Source: JAZGGS01 sp963714405
GTDB lineage: Bacteria; Bacteroidota; Ignavibacteria; Ignavibacteriales; Ignavibacteriaceae
Reading direction: 5' to 3'
Assembly: GCA_963714405.1 (NCBI GenBank)
Contig: CAVQOH010000006.1
Coordinates: 372,001-436,000 of the forward strand
DNA: 64,000 nucleotides
Within the stretch, counting starts at the first letter, position 1. Each line of letters begins with the position of its first letter. Below the pieces are notes generated by a model. The model did no database searches. It was not told where the DNA came from and worked only from the letters and a program-made list of their open reading frames with translations. The position numbers and the translations under genes were made by a program. Positions 1 through 8,593 of this stretch are shown here, one piece after another.

Positions 1-1
1 G

Positions 2-199
2 ATAGAATCAATCCTTGAATATAAACCTGAAACTGAAATAATCTTTTTATTTGATAAAAAGGATTTCGAATTAATTAATAAACAAATTGAAAATGGTTAT
101 GAAAATTTAAAGGATTTAAAAGCAAAACTTCCTCAACACATTCCTTATTCATTATTAAGAATTGCAGCAGCAAAATATAAAAGTTTTAATCCTTCTTAG
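2..199 (+). CDS. C-terminal end of an unidentified protein, cut by the window edge
   Basis: Frame 2 is open from the first bases to a TAG at 197-199 and gives 65 residues, beginning I-E-S-I-L-E-Y-K-P and ending Y-K-S-F-N-P-S. The composition (charged, helix-rich) looks like real protein, but I do not recognise the family and the start lies outside the window. Its last 14 bases overlap the 3' end of the convergent lipoprotein gene on the other strand. No function is proposed. Confidence 0.5.
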   Translation: MESILEYKPETEIIFLFDKKDFELINKQIENGYENLKDLKAKLPQHIPYSLLRIAAAKYKSFNPS

Positions 200-512
200 T
201 CTTTAGTTCTTCAAGGTAAGCAATGGCTTTATCAAAAAACTCTTCCCAGTCTTCGGGTGTTGAATTGTACTCGCTAATGGTTTTCTCATAAAGTTCAGCA
301 GTTATATCATGTTTGATAAATACAATTTCTTTAAGTGAGTCAAGTGGCAGAGGATTTAATCTGGTTGTATCCTGTACAATCATCAAATCAACATAGACAC
401 GGATGAATTTATCTTCGGGAATGGACTTCTCTTTATCACAGGATATAAATAGAAATGAAATGATTAAAATAATCGGCAATAAGATTTTAAATTTATATAA
501 ATTCAATTTCAA
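186..512 (-). CDS. DUF4296-family lipoprotein
   Basis: This is a small exported lipoprotein of 108 residues. A hydrophobic signal of about 20 residues is followed by a lipobox-like L-F-I-S-C, with Cys25 as the probable lipidation site. The mature part contains I-P-E-D-K-F-I-R-V-Y-V-D-L-M, which resembles the conserved start of DUF4296, a family of unknown function common in Bacteroidota and relatives. The start is TTG at 510-512. No ATG is available because a stop codon lies four codons upstream in frame. The TTG overlaps the rhomboid stop codon (TTGA), so translation is probably coupled to the upstream rhomboid gene. Family assignment is from motif memory, not a search. Confidence 0.7.
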   Translation of the reverse strand: MKLNLYKFKILLPIILIISFLFISCDKEKSIPEDKFIRVYVDLMIVQDTTRLNPLPLDSLKEIVFIKHDITAELYEKTISEYNSTPEDWEEFFDKAIAYLEELKTKKD

Positions 513-1414
513 TTCATTTTTTTACTGGCTTCAAAAAGAGTTTTCTTTTCTTTTTCAGTAAGATTTTGATAACCCGATTTGCTGATTTTATCTAAAATTC
601 TATCAATATCTTCTTGCGTGATTTTTTCTTCATCATCATTATTTATATCATAAAATTCTGCTTCTTTAACTTGATTATCTTTTCGTTTAAACCTATCCGC
701 AAAGCCGCTAAAAGGATTCTGAGGTTTTTCGTCTGTTCTATAGTATGATTTATTAAACATATGTTTAAGCGTAACGTCTATTTGTTTATCCAGCATAATA
801 AAAATAAATCCTGCAATTGCTCCACCAAGGTGTGCAAGATGTGCAACATTGCTACCTGCATCTCCTATCCAAAAAATCTCCAGCACGAATAAAAATCCAA
901 TTAGGTACTTTGCTTTTATGGGAATTAGGAACCAGAGAAATATTAAACGATCGGGGAACATTAACGCAAATGCAATCATAACCCCAAAAACTGCTCCTGA
1001 AGCGCCAATTGTAAGAGCAGGGACAGAAAATAGGGGTGCGATGAAAAGCTGCGCCAATCCTGCAGCAACTCCGCATATCAGGTAATAATACAGAAATTTT
1101 TTAGAACCCATAATATTTTCTATTTCCATGCCAAACATCCAGAGCATAAACATATTAAAGAAAATGTGACCAAATCCTGCATGCATAAACTGGTATGTAA
1201 TCAATTGCCAAACCTGGAAATTAGCACCTTCAACAAGTGGATTAAGTGCAAACCATTCTTGCAAAACATATAAACCTGGTTTTCCACCAATCAAAAAATT
1301 TCCGGCGACAAGCTGGAAGAAAAATACAGCAGCATTGATGATCAAAAGATTCTTAATTATAGGCGGAAAAAGACTAAATCTGCCAAATCCTCTGGGTCTA
1401 AACGAATTACTCAA
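509..1414 (-). CDS. Rhomboid-family intramembrane serine protease
   Basis: This is a polytopic membrane protein of 301 residues with about six helices. The rhomboid signature is complete. The H-x4-H-x3-N helix has His78, His83 and Asn87, the catalytic Ser139 lies in G-A-S-G, and the catalytic His195 lies in A-H-L-G-G. Rhomboids cleave transmembrane substrates inside the bilayer; the substrate here is unknown. After the last helix (about residue 207) there is a soluble tail that ends in a helical segment with I-L-D-K-I and L-T-E-K-E-K-K. That segment matches the DUF6576 tail often found on Bacteroidota-type rhomboids. The gene is transcribed just ahead of the DUF4296 lipoprotein and overlaps it by four bases. 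Confidence 0.9.
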   Translation of the reverse strand: MSNSFRPRGFGRFSLFPPIIKNLLIINAAVFFFQLVAGNFLIGGKPGLYVLQEWFALNPLVEGANFQVWQLITYQFMHAGFGHIFFNMFMLWMFGMEIENIMGSKKFLYYYLICGVAAGLAQLFIAPLFSVPALTIGASGAVFGVMIAFALMFPDRLIFLWFLIPIKAKYLIGFLFVLEIFWIGDAGSNVAHLAHLGGAIAGFIFIMLDKQIDVTLKHMFNKSYYRTDEKPQNPFSGFADRFKRKDNQVKEAEFYDINNDDEEKITQEDIDRILDKISKSGYQNLTEKEKKTLFEASKKMN

Positions 1415-1434
1415 AATATTCCTTTACTTAAACA

Positions 1435-2637
1435 TTATTTAATTTCAGTAAGAGCTTCAACACCTGGAAGTTTTTTGCCTTCCAAAAACTCTAAAGAAGC
1501 GCCTCCGCCTGTTGAGACATGCGATACCTGATTTTCTAATCCACTCTTACTTATGGCTGCCGCAGAATCTCCTCCACCGATTACAGTAACAGCTCCTTTA
1601 GCTGTAATATCTGCAAGTGTTCTAGCAATTTCCATTGTTCCTTTTGCAAAATTACTCCATTTCAAAAACTCCCATCGGTCCGTTCCACACAACGGTTTTG
1701 GATTTCTGCAGTTCATCGTTGAATAATTTAATTGTTTCTCTTCCTATATCCAATCCCATTTTGTTTGAAGGAATATTATCAATACTAACGGTTTCTGAAG
1801 GTGAATCATTATTGAATTCTTCCGCAACAATAACATCAACAGGTAATAAAAATTTAACTCTGGAACTATCAAGCTTACTTAAAAGTTCCTTTGCTAAATC
1901 TACTTTTTCTTCTTCAAGTAACGATTTTCCAATTTCTTTACCCATGTGCTTTAAAGAATGTGAAAGCCATTCCACCGCCAACAATCAGTGTATCAACTTT
2001 ATCTAAGCAAGTTATTTATAACATCAATTTTACCCGAAATTTTAGCTCCACCAAGCACTGCGCAGTATGGTTTTTTCGGATCAGCAAGTGCATTACCTAA
2101 GATAATCCAGCTCTTTTTGCATAAATATCCTGCAGCACAGGTTTCTATAAATTTTGTAACTCCCTCAGTTGATGCATGAGCCCGGTGAGCAGAACCAAAA
2201 GCATCATTAACATAAACATCTCCAAGTTTAGCAAGCTGTTTAGCAAAACCTGGATCGTTATCTGTTTCCTCTTTATAATAACGCACATTTTCAAGTAGAA
2301 TTACATCACCGCGATTCATATCACTCACCAGCATTTCAGTATCAGCACCAATACAATCTGAAGAAAGTTTTACTTCTTTACCAATTAATTCACTCAATCT
2401 CACTGCAACAGGTTTCAAGCTGAATTCAGGTTTTCTTTCACCTTTTGGTCTTCCAAGATGGCTCATTAAAATTACTTTTCCGCCATCGTTCATTATTTTA
2501 TTTATTGTAGGTAAAGATGCCTTAATTCTAATATCATTTGTTATGTTTTGATTTTCATCAAGCGGGACATTAAAATCTACTCTAACTAGTGCTTTTTTAT
2601 TTTTAAAATCTACATCATCAATTGAAAGCTTTTTCAT
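1435..2637 (-). pseudogene. pgk: Phosphoglycerate kinase, interrupted by several one-base indels
   Basis: Phosphoglycerate kinase makes ATP from 1,3-bisphosphoglycerate in glycolysis. The family is clear from R-V-D-F-N-V-P-L near the N-terminus, G-G-A-K-I-S-G-K in the middle, and W-N-G-P-M-G-V-F plus V-I-G-G-G-D-S in the C-terminal half. The reading frame is broken. Comparison with the usual protein suggests a missing base near 2122, and extra bases at 2098, 2004, 1946 and 1654. The first two compensate and leave a scrambled stretch (C-K-K-S-W-I-I instead of the expected M-Q-K-E-L-D-Y), the one at 2004 brings in a stop codon, and the one at 1654 another. Removing the extra bases and adding the missing one restores a full-length kinase. 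All other genes nearby are intact, so local sequence error and true decay are both possible. It lies downstream of gap. Confidence 0.85.
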
Positions 2638-2724
2638 TTTTAACCTTATAAAAAAATATTATGCAACAGGTTTTTTACATGCGAAAGTGTATACAGTGGT
2701 TTAAAATTAATACTTTTATTAAAT

Positions 2725-2746
2725 GGGAAGGGGAAATTCCCTTCCC
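2725..2746 (-). terminator. Hairpin between gap and pgk
   Basis: An eight-base perfect inverted repeat (GGGAAGGG at 2725-2732, CCCTTCCC at 2739-2746) with a six-base loop lies 15 bases past the gap stop codon. The T-tract after it on the minus strand is weak (ATTTAATAAAAG), so it may act as a leaky terminator or an mRNA-stabilising hairpin between gap and pgk rather than a strong stop. Confidence 0.45.
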
Positions 2747-2760
2747 AAAAAATAAATCAA

Positions 2761-3753
2761 CTACACTACTTTTTTAATTAAATCAACAACCCTGCAAGAG
2801 TAACCATATTCGTTATCATACCAGCCAACAACTTTTACAAGTTTACCATTTGCCATTGTAGAAAGTGAATCAAAAATATTTGAATGAGGATTTCCAACTA
2901 TATCAGTGGAAACAATTGGTTCATCAGTATATTCAAGAATTCCTTTTAAATCACCATTAGCAGCTTTTTTAAATGCTGCATTAACTTCATCAGCAGTAAC
3001 TTCTTTTTTAAGTGTGGCGACTAAATCTGTTATAGAACCATCTGGGGTTGGCACTCTTAATGAAAAACCATCAAGCATTCCGTTTAATTCGGGTATAACT
3101 TTGCCAACAGCTTTTGCAGCACCGGTTGTTGTAGGAATTATTGATAAAGCAGCAGCTCGTGATCTTCTCAAATCGCTGTGAGGAAGATCAAGCAGTCTTT
3201 GATCGTTAGTGTAAGAGTGAACCGTTGTCATAAATCCTTTTTCAACACCAAAAGCATCATGGAGAACTTTAACCATTGGCGCCAGGCAGTTGGTTGTACA
3301 GGAAGCATTTGAAATTACCTGTTCATTTCCTTTTAAAACTTCATCATTTACACCAAGCACTACCATTGCATCAATTTCACCTTTTGGCGGAACTGTAAGA
3401 ATAACTTTTTTTGCTCCAGCTTTAACATGATTTAAACAAGCTTCTTTAGTTCTAAAAACACCTGTTGATTCAATAACTATATCTGTTCCAAGATCCCCCC
3501 ATTTAAGATTTGCAGGATCTCTTTCTGCAGTAATTTTTATTCTATCTCCATCAACAATAATATCATTGCCATCAACTTCAATTTTACCTTTGTATCTTCC
3601 ATGAACAGAATCATATTTTAACAAATGTGCAAGTGTTTTTGCATCTGTAAGATCATTTATTCCTACAAAATCAAAACCACCTAATTCTTTACATCTTCTA
3701 AAAACAAGACGCCCAATTCTACCGAATCCGTTAATTCCCACTTTAATTGCCAT
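2761..3753 (-). CDS. gap: Glyceraldehyde-3-phosphate dehydrogenase, type I
   Basis: This enzyme oxidises glyceraldehyde 3-phosphate to 1,3-bisphosphoglycerate in glycolysis. It has 330 residues, the usual length for the family. The N-terminal Rossmann motif G-I-N-G-F-G-R-I-G-R is at 7-16, and Asp34 after the second strand points to NAD rather than NADP. The catalytic Cys152 sits in S-N-A-S-C-T-T-N-C. The C-terminal catalytic domain contains the expected W-Y-D-N-E-Y-G-Y-S. An AGGAG ribosome-binding site lies about seven bases before the ATG. The next gene in the same direction is the broken pgk, 123 bases away, so the pair forms the classical gap-pgk glycolytic unit. Confidence 0.97.
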   Translation of the reverse strand: MAIKVGINGFGRIGRLVFRRCKELGGFDFVGINDLTDAKTLAHLLKYDSVHGRYKGKIEVDGNDIIVDGDRIKITAERDPANLKWGDLGTDIVIESTGVFRTKEACLNHVKAGAKKVILTVPPKGEIDAMVVLGVNDEVLKGNEQVISNASCTTNCLAPMVKVLHDAFGVEKGFMTTVHSYTNDQRLLDLPHSDLRRSRAAALSIIPTTTGAAKAVGKVIPELNGMLDGFSLRVPTPDGSITDLVATLKKEVTADEVNAAFKKAANGDLKGILEYTDEPIVSTDIVGNPHSNIFDSLSTMANGKLVKVVGWYDNEYGYSCRVVDLIKKVV

Positions 3754-3984
3754 TAGAAATCTCCTATAAATAATAAATTGATTTTTCCTAAAAAACTAAG
3801 TCAATAAAATTACTTAAAGCCCTTTTTAATATCAATTCAAAAGGTTATCTGCACTTCAAATATGCATATAATATATTTTAGTGTGATGGCTGCCGCATTA
3901 AGAAATCCAAAAATTACAATCAATTTTTATATATTTGAAAGACAAAATATTAAAAATGTTTAAGCACTAAATTGAGGATTTATA

Positions 3985-4494
3985 ATGATTTCTAAGAAAA
4001 TTCAAACAGCCTTAAATAAGCAAATAAACGCTGAATTTTACTCATCTTACTTGTATTTATCAATGTCAGCTTACTTTGAGGCAAATGATTTGCAGGGATT
4101 TGCCAAATGGTTCAGGATGCAGGCGGATGAGGAATATGCTCACGCTATGAAAATATTTGATTATGTTTACCAGATAGGCGGTCAAGTTGATTTACAGCAA
4201 ATCGAAGGCCCTAAAACGCAATGGGATTCATTTCTCCAGGTATTTATTGATACCTTTAAACACGAACAAGAAGTAACAAAAAGCATTAATAAACTTGTTG
4301 ATCTTGCACAAACTGAAAAAGATCATGCAACTGTAAACTTTTTACAATGGTTTGTTGGCGAACAGGTTGAGGAAGAAGCTACGGCACAAATGAATGTAAA
4401 GAGAATGGAAATGATTGGTGACAGCAAGAGCGGATTATTTATGCTGGATAACGAATTAGGCAGCAGAACGGCTCAACAGCCAACTATGGAGTAA
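3985..4494 (+). CDS. ftnA: Bacterial non-heme ferritin
   Basis: This protein stores iron as a ferric mineral inside a 24-subunit shell and oxidises Fe(II) at a ferroxidase centre. It has 169 residues, predicted as a four-helix bundle. The ferroxidase residues line up by number with those of E. coli FtnA: Glu17, Glu50, His53, Glu94, Gln127 and Glu130, with Glu49, Glu126 and Glu129 available for the third iron site. The absence of a heme-ligand methionine pattern argues against bacterioferritin. The start follows a GAGG ribosome-binding site. It stands alone, divergent from gap, with its own terminator. Confidence 0.95.
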   Translation: MISKKIQTALNKQINAEFYSSYLYLSMSAYFEANDLQGFAKWFRMQADEEYAHAMKIFDYVYQIGGQVDLQQIEGPKTQWDSFLQVFIDTFKHEQEVTKSINKLVDLAQTEKDHATVNFLQWFVGEQVEEEATAQMNVKRMEMIGDSKSGLFMLDNELGSRTAQQPTME

Positions 4495-4502
4495 TTTACA
4501 AA

Positions 4503-4532
4503 ATCCCCTTCAATCTGAAGGGGATATTTTTT
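4503..4532 (+). terminator. Rho-independent terminator of the ferritin gene
   Basis: A perfect ten-base stem (ATCCCCTTCA / TGAAGGGGAT) with a three-base loop is followed by six T residues at 4527-4532. It begins eight bases after the ferritin stop codon. Confidence 0.9.
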
Positions 4533-4588
4533 GTTAAAATTATTTGATCAATATTTATCCACCGTAGTTCCACCAGGGGCAGGCAAGT

Positions 4589-5926
4589 CTAACGAAGGAG
4601 GACCATTTTTTTTGTCTTGGTAAAATTCCCTGCCAGAATTCTGTAAAAGTATATTCCACTAGTTAATTCACTTCCATCAAATTCAAATTCATAATTGCCA
4701 GCAGGTTTTTCTTCATCAATAAGTACTGCAATTTCATTTCCTAGAACATCATATACTTTGAGAGTAACAAAACTAATTTCCGGTATTTGGTATTTAATTG
4801 TTGTTGTTGGGTTAAATGGATTTGGAAAGTTGTTTGATAAGCTATATAAATTGATAACATCAGTGAGCTGTTCAACTCCGCTGATTACGTAGCTGTAAGT
4901 ACCCCTGTTGTAAAAATCCCAATTAAAACCATCCCAATATTCATATAACTCCTCAGTGATATTGTAGTTACCGTTATAAGTGATTGTAATCCTGTGGTCT
5001 TTTTCCCAATATAAACCTACCCAGTTTTGTCCTATCGTTTGAATAAGATAATTATTTACATCATAAGTGTGTGAATATAGATTGTCCTTTAACCAATAAG
5101 TGCTGTCCCATTCAAACCAATAATTATGAATAATATTGTCGTTCATATCATAACTGTAGGTGAGCAAAATATCATTCACCCAATTTGTTTCTTCCCAGTT
5201 TTGCCTTAACTGTTCAGTCATATTATTACCAATAAAGGTGTAAGTATACTTCCAGAAATTTTCCCAGTAAAAACCATCCCACAGCTGTCTTAACCATTCA
5301 ATCCTATTATTATTCAAATCATAAGTAAATGTGCTATTTACAAGGTTTACCCAATTAGAACCTTCCCAGACCTGATAGAGGTATCCAGTCTGATTATAAT
5401 TTCCATCATATGTTAGTATATACTTTGCAGCATACACCCAATTTGAATCACTCCACTCATACCCTAGACCTCCTGTTATAATATTATTCAAATCATAGGT
5501 ATATGTCCACTTTAAGTCGTTCACCCACTCAGAGCCATCCCAGTCTTGCCATATATCTTCAAGCAAAATATTATTCCCATCATATGTGTATATTTCCCTC
5601 CAAAGATTAATCCAATCAAGACCGTCCCAATCCTGCCTTGTTTCATCAATCTTATTGTCATTACCATCATAGGTAAATATATACCTCCAATCATTAACCC
5701 ATTCTGAACCAATCCAGTACTGCCACAATTCTTCTGTTAACAGAAATCCATTATTGAGCGTAGTTTTATTAATTATGGTCCTGGATTTATTATTGCTGAT
5801 TGTATCCATCAGTCCGGAGAACAAGTGGGGCAATTTTTTTTCAATATTGCTTGAAGACCAACTCTGCGAAAGAATTTGTGAAGTAAGAGAAAGAAATATA
5901 ATTGATATTAAATAATACTTTCTCAT
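4589..5926 (-). CDS. Secreted T9SS protein with ten WDG/YD-like repeats
   Basis: This is a 445-residue exported protein of unknown function. It starts with a signal peptide (M-R-K-Y-Y then a hydrophobic core ending near S-Q-I-L-S-Q). Residues of about 65-355 consist of ten imperfect repeats of roughly 29 residues. Each repeat has a W-D-G-S-x-W-V-N segment followed by an aromatic strand with Y-T-Y-D-x-N-N. The Y-D half recalls the YD repeats of Rhs proteins, but the tryptophan half is different. The last 80 or so residues are a T9SS type A sorting domain (N-F-P-N-P-F-N-P, Y-D-V-L-G-N-E, K-K-M-V-L). The protein is therefore expected to cross the outer membrane and be attached to the cell surface or released. 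Confidence 0.8.
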   Translation of the reverse strand: MRKYYLISIIFLSLTSQILSQSWSSSNIEKKLPHLFSGLMDTISNNKSRTIINKTTLNNGFLLTEELWQYWIGSEWVNDWRYIFTYDGNDNKIDETRQDWDGLDWINLWREIYTYDGNNILLEDIWQDWDGSEWVNDLKWTYTYDLNNIITGGLGYEWSDSNWVYAAKYILTYDGNYNQTGYLYQVWEGSNWVNLVNSTFTYDLNNNRIEWLRQLWDGFYWENFWKYTYTFIGNNMTEQLRQNWEETNWVNDILLTYSYDMNDNIIHNYWFEWDSTYWLKDNLYSHTYDVNNYLIQTIGQNWVGLYWEKDHRITITYNGNYNITEELYEYWDGFNWDFYNRGTYSYVISGVEQLTDVINLYSLSNNFPNPFNPTTTIKYQIPEISFVTLKVYDVLGNEIAVLIDEEKPAGNYEFEFDGSELTSGIYFYRILAGNFTKTKKMVLLR

Positions 5927-6002
5927 ATTATACCCATTATAGTTTAAGCAAACGTAATAAATTTGTGAATGTGATTCAATAAAATTGATTTTATTTTGTT
6001 AA

Positions 6003-6758
6003 TTACTTTATCTTAATAGCAACCTGCAAATAGTTATTTATTGCGCCTAAAACTTCATATTTTAGTTTATAAGCGGAAACGATATCTGTAAATGCGCGGA
6101 ATTCGTGAGTGGGAACGCCGAATTCATCAAAGATTATTATATCATCTTTTTGCAGGAAAGGGATCAATCTTGTAAATACAAAAAGTGTTGATGAATAAAG
6201 ATCAGCATCCATATGAATTACTTTTCTTTGACCTGCTTTGTAACTTTCCAAAAAACCCGGTAAAGATTCCTGAAACATTCCTTTTATAAATTTTACACGT
6301 TCATCATCGACTTTGGGAGTTGCACCTTCTGTGTTGTAATGATGTTTTTTCATCACACCAAAATCTTCAGGCAAACCGGTAAACACATCAAATCCGTAAA
6401 ACCTGGTTTTAGGATTTGTATTTTTATTAATCCACCATTTTATCGCAATGCCGCTTGCAACACCAAATTCCAGGTATTCTATTGCATTGTTTTTAATTTC
6501 TTCGTCAATAACAAACTGGTGTAAATTAAATCGCTCTTCGTACTTTACTTTGCTGTTGTAAAAATCATTAAATCTTAAGTTAGAATTTCTGCTGATCCAG
6601 CGCGAAAGTTTTGAGAGGTAAATCGCATTTAATAATATTCCCTCAAACGGTTTTAGCAAAACGTGAAATTTAAATCTTGCAAAAAGTGCTTTTATTTTTC
6701 TTATTAGAAATAATTTTAAGTGCATAAAAATTTTAATATAATTATCTACATAATGCAT
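6003..6758 (-). CDS. TylF/MycF-like class I SAM methyltransferase
   Basis: This is a probable S-adenosylmethionine-dependent O-methyltransferase of 251 residues. The SAM-binding strand-loop is Y-L-E-F-G-V-A-S-G. It is followed by Y-G-F-D-V-F-T-G-L-P-E-D-F, and the later H-M-D-A-D-L-Y-S-S-T and I-I-I-F-D-E-F segments match the metal-dependent sugar O-methyltransferases of the TylF (macrocin O-methyltransferase) group. The true substrate is unknown. The ATG overlaps the stop of the upstream membrane glycosyltransferase by one base (TAATG), so the two are translationally coupled. This suggests it modifies a glycan or lipid-linked sugar handled by that neighbour. A second in-frame ATG at codon 12 could be the real start. 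Confidence 0.8.
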   Translation of the reverse strand: MHYVDNYIKIFMHLKLFLIRKIKALFARFKFHVLLKPFEGILLNAIYLSKLSRWISRNSNLRFNDFYNSKVKYEERFNLHQFVIDEEIKNNAIEYLEFGVASGIAIKWWINKNTNPKTRFYGFDVFTGLPEDFGVMKKHHYNTEGATPKVDDERVKFIKGMFQESLPGFLESYKAGQRKVIHMDADLYSSTLFVFTRLIPFLQKDDIIIFDEFGVPTHEFRAFTDIVSAYKLKYEVLGAINNYLQVAIKIK

Positions 6759-8371
6759 TATTCAACTTTATACAAAACAGCAGGCGGATTTTGAAAGTAA
6801 ACAACAACTTTTAATCCAGGATGATTTTGTTTTGGATCGAGTAGAAACTGAAATTGTCTTCTCATCGCTGCTTCCATTGTGCTGAAGTAAAGATGATCAA
6901 CCTTATTCTCTTTTAATTCTGCTAATAATTCTTCGTAGCTATCCGCCATTGGGATTAAGCTAAATTCCATATCAAGATAATAGGCAACGTGAGCTTTGCG
7001 CGAAGCAATCTTCTTCCCTCTCTCATTTTCAGCAATATTATTATCATACCATTCCTGTAAAACCAGAAGTTCCTTTGGTCCCGAATCGATTCTTGAACTA
7101 TTAAATGAATAAGATTTTGCAAAAGTAAATGCAATCAATCCAATCATAAAAACATAACTGAATTTTAAGGGAACAAATTTTTCAATTTTATATTTAGGAC
7201 TAAAGAACGGTTGAATTGCAATTACCGAATAAAAAGGAATTAAAAACAACGAAAATCTTTCACTGTAAAAAATCAGCAGCAGTAAAGCAAAGAAGAATAT
7301 ATTCAGTAAATAATACCCTGTTTCCCTGCTCTTCCAATATTTAAAGGGATTTGAAACTATAAATAAAATCAATCCTAAAATAACAAATACACCAATATGC
7401 CAGCCCATTAAATTTTCCATATCATCAACAAAATGGCTGCCAATATTATTAACAACTTTTGAAACGAAAGTTCCGGGGTCGCTGAAAATAACATCCTGAA
7501 GCGATGTAACTTTTTGACTTTCTTTAAACCAGTACTCATCCCAGCCTATTTTTCCTTTACCATGCATTTCATAAGCGATGTTTTTATAATTTTCGTTGTA
7601 AAAGAAAGAACCTTTTTCACTTAAACAGTAAAATCCCCAGGGTGAAAATGTTAATATAAAAACCACAACAAAAATAGCTGCAACTTTAAAACGCTTTAAC
7701 CAATTAATATTCCAGTAATTGATGAAAAGGATAACAATAACAAATCCGAATAAGAAAATTCCGTTGTACCTTGTTAAATATGAAAGTCCTCCAAGGAAGG
7801 CTGCAATAATAAGATTTTTGTAACTCAATTCTTTTTCCTTAAAGAAGAAAAATAAAGTTGCTGTTACAATTGCGTTAAAGAACATATCAGTGCCAGCGCT
7901 GTAAGCGTATTGTACAAAAATTGGATTGCATGCAACCAATAATGTTACAAAAAACGATACTTTGGGAGAGATAATTCTTTTAACAATTTCAAAACTAAAG
8001 TAGAGAACAAATGCTGCTGATAAAATTCCTATGAGAATTCCAGCATTAAAAAAATCAGTTACAATAAAACCGAAAATGCCTAAAATTATTGGATACAAGG
8101 GACCTCTGAAAGGATCAATAGTTATTATCCCGTTAAGAAAATCCTTTGCTGCAGGAACGTATCCCCAGAAAAAATCTGTTTCAACCCCATAATCTCCGAC
8201 TTTATGAAAGCTAAAACTCACTGCAGCAAGTATTGCAAAATAAAACAATGCAATTGCTGCACCCAGAAAATTATAGTTTAATAGTTCTTTAAATTTTTGT
8301 GGAAAAATAAATTTACGTTCACTCTGTTTTAGCTTTGAAGTATTATCTTTTTTTTGTTTTCTTTTTGGCAT
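6758..8371 (-). CDS. GT-C fold membrane glycosyltransferase (family 39-like)
   Basis: This is a 537-residue integral membrane protein with a basic cytoplasmic N-terminus and about ten or more hydrophobic helices. The first external loop has E-T-D-F-F-W-G-Y followed by P-F-R-G-P-L-Y-P, the arrangement of the catalytic acidic residue and conserved proline in ArnT/PMT-type (PMT_2) glycosyltransferases. These enzymes move sugars from polyprenyl phosphate to protein or lipid acceptors on the periplasmic side. The C-terminal part (from about residue 430) is a soluble domain. It is coupled to the methyltransferase gene downstream. Family placement is confident; donor and acceptor are not known. Confidence 0.75.
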   Translation of the reverse strand: MPKRKQKKDNTSKLKQSERKFIFPQKFKELLNYNFLGAAIALFYFAILAAVSFSFHKVGDYGVETDFFWGYVPAAKDFLNGIITIDPFRGPLYPIILGIFGFIVTDFFNAGILIGILSAAFVLYFSFEIVKRIISPKVSFFVTLLVACNPIFVQYAYSAGTDMFFNAIVTATLFFFFKEKELSYKNLIIAAFLGGLSYLTRYNGIFLFGFVIVILFINYWNINWLKRFKVAAIFVVVFILTFSPWGFYCLSEKGSFFYNENYKNIAYEMHGKGKIGWDEYWFKESQKVTSLQDVIFSDPGTFVSKVVNNIGSHFVDDMENLMGWHIGVFVILGLILFIVSNPFKYWKSRETGYYLLNIFFFALLLLIFYSERFSLFLIPFYSVIAIQPFFSPKYKIEKFVPLKFSYVFMIGLIAFTFAKSYSFNSSRIDSGPKELLVLQEWYDNNIAENERGKKIASRKAHVAYYLDMEFSLIPMADSYEELLAELKENKVDHLYFSTMEAAMRRQFQFLLDPKQNHPGLKVVVYFQNPPAVLYKVE

Positions 8372-8593
8372 TTATCAAATTAAAATAGGAATAGGTTATA
8401 CTAAATAATTCAAAATAATATTTTTATAATATAACTATATTTAAATTTGAAGGAAATTTTTTGAATTCGCTAAATCTCAAAATTTATTATTCGAGTGGTA
8501 CAAATCGATGCGTACAATTTACATTTACTTTACCCCAATTACATTTCTCACTATCTTGATAAACACGGTATATTTTATTTTAATAAACAAATC

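Noticed and set aside
1654..2122. Programmed frameshifting in pgk
   Set aside because: Five separate indels without slippery sites or a downstream structure do not fit a programmed event. Sequence error or decay is more plausible.
8460..8473. A 14-base sequence TTTGAATTCGCTAA shared with 29407-29420, upstream of two envelope genes
   Set aside because: Several identical 14-mers are expected by chance in 64 kb of AT-rich sequence, and the two copies have different orientation relative to their genes.
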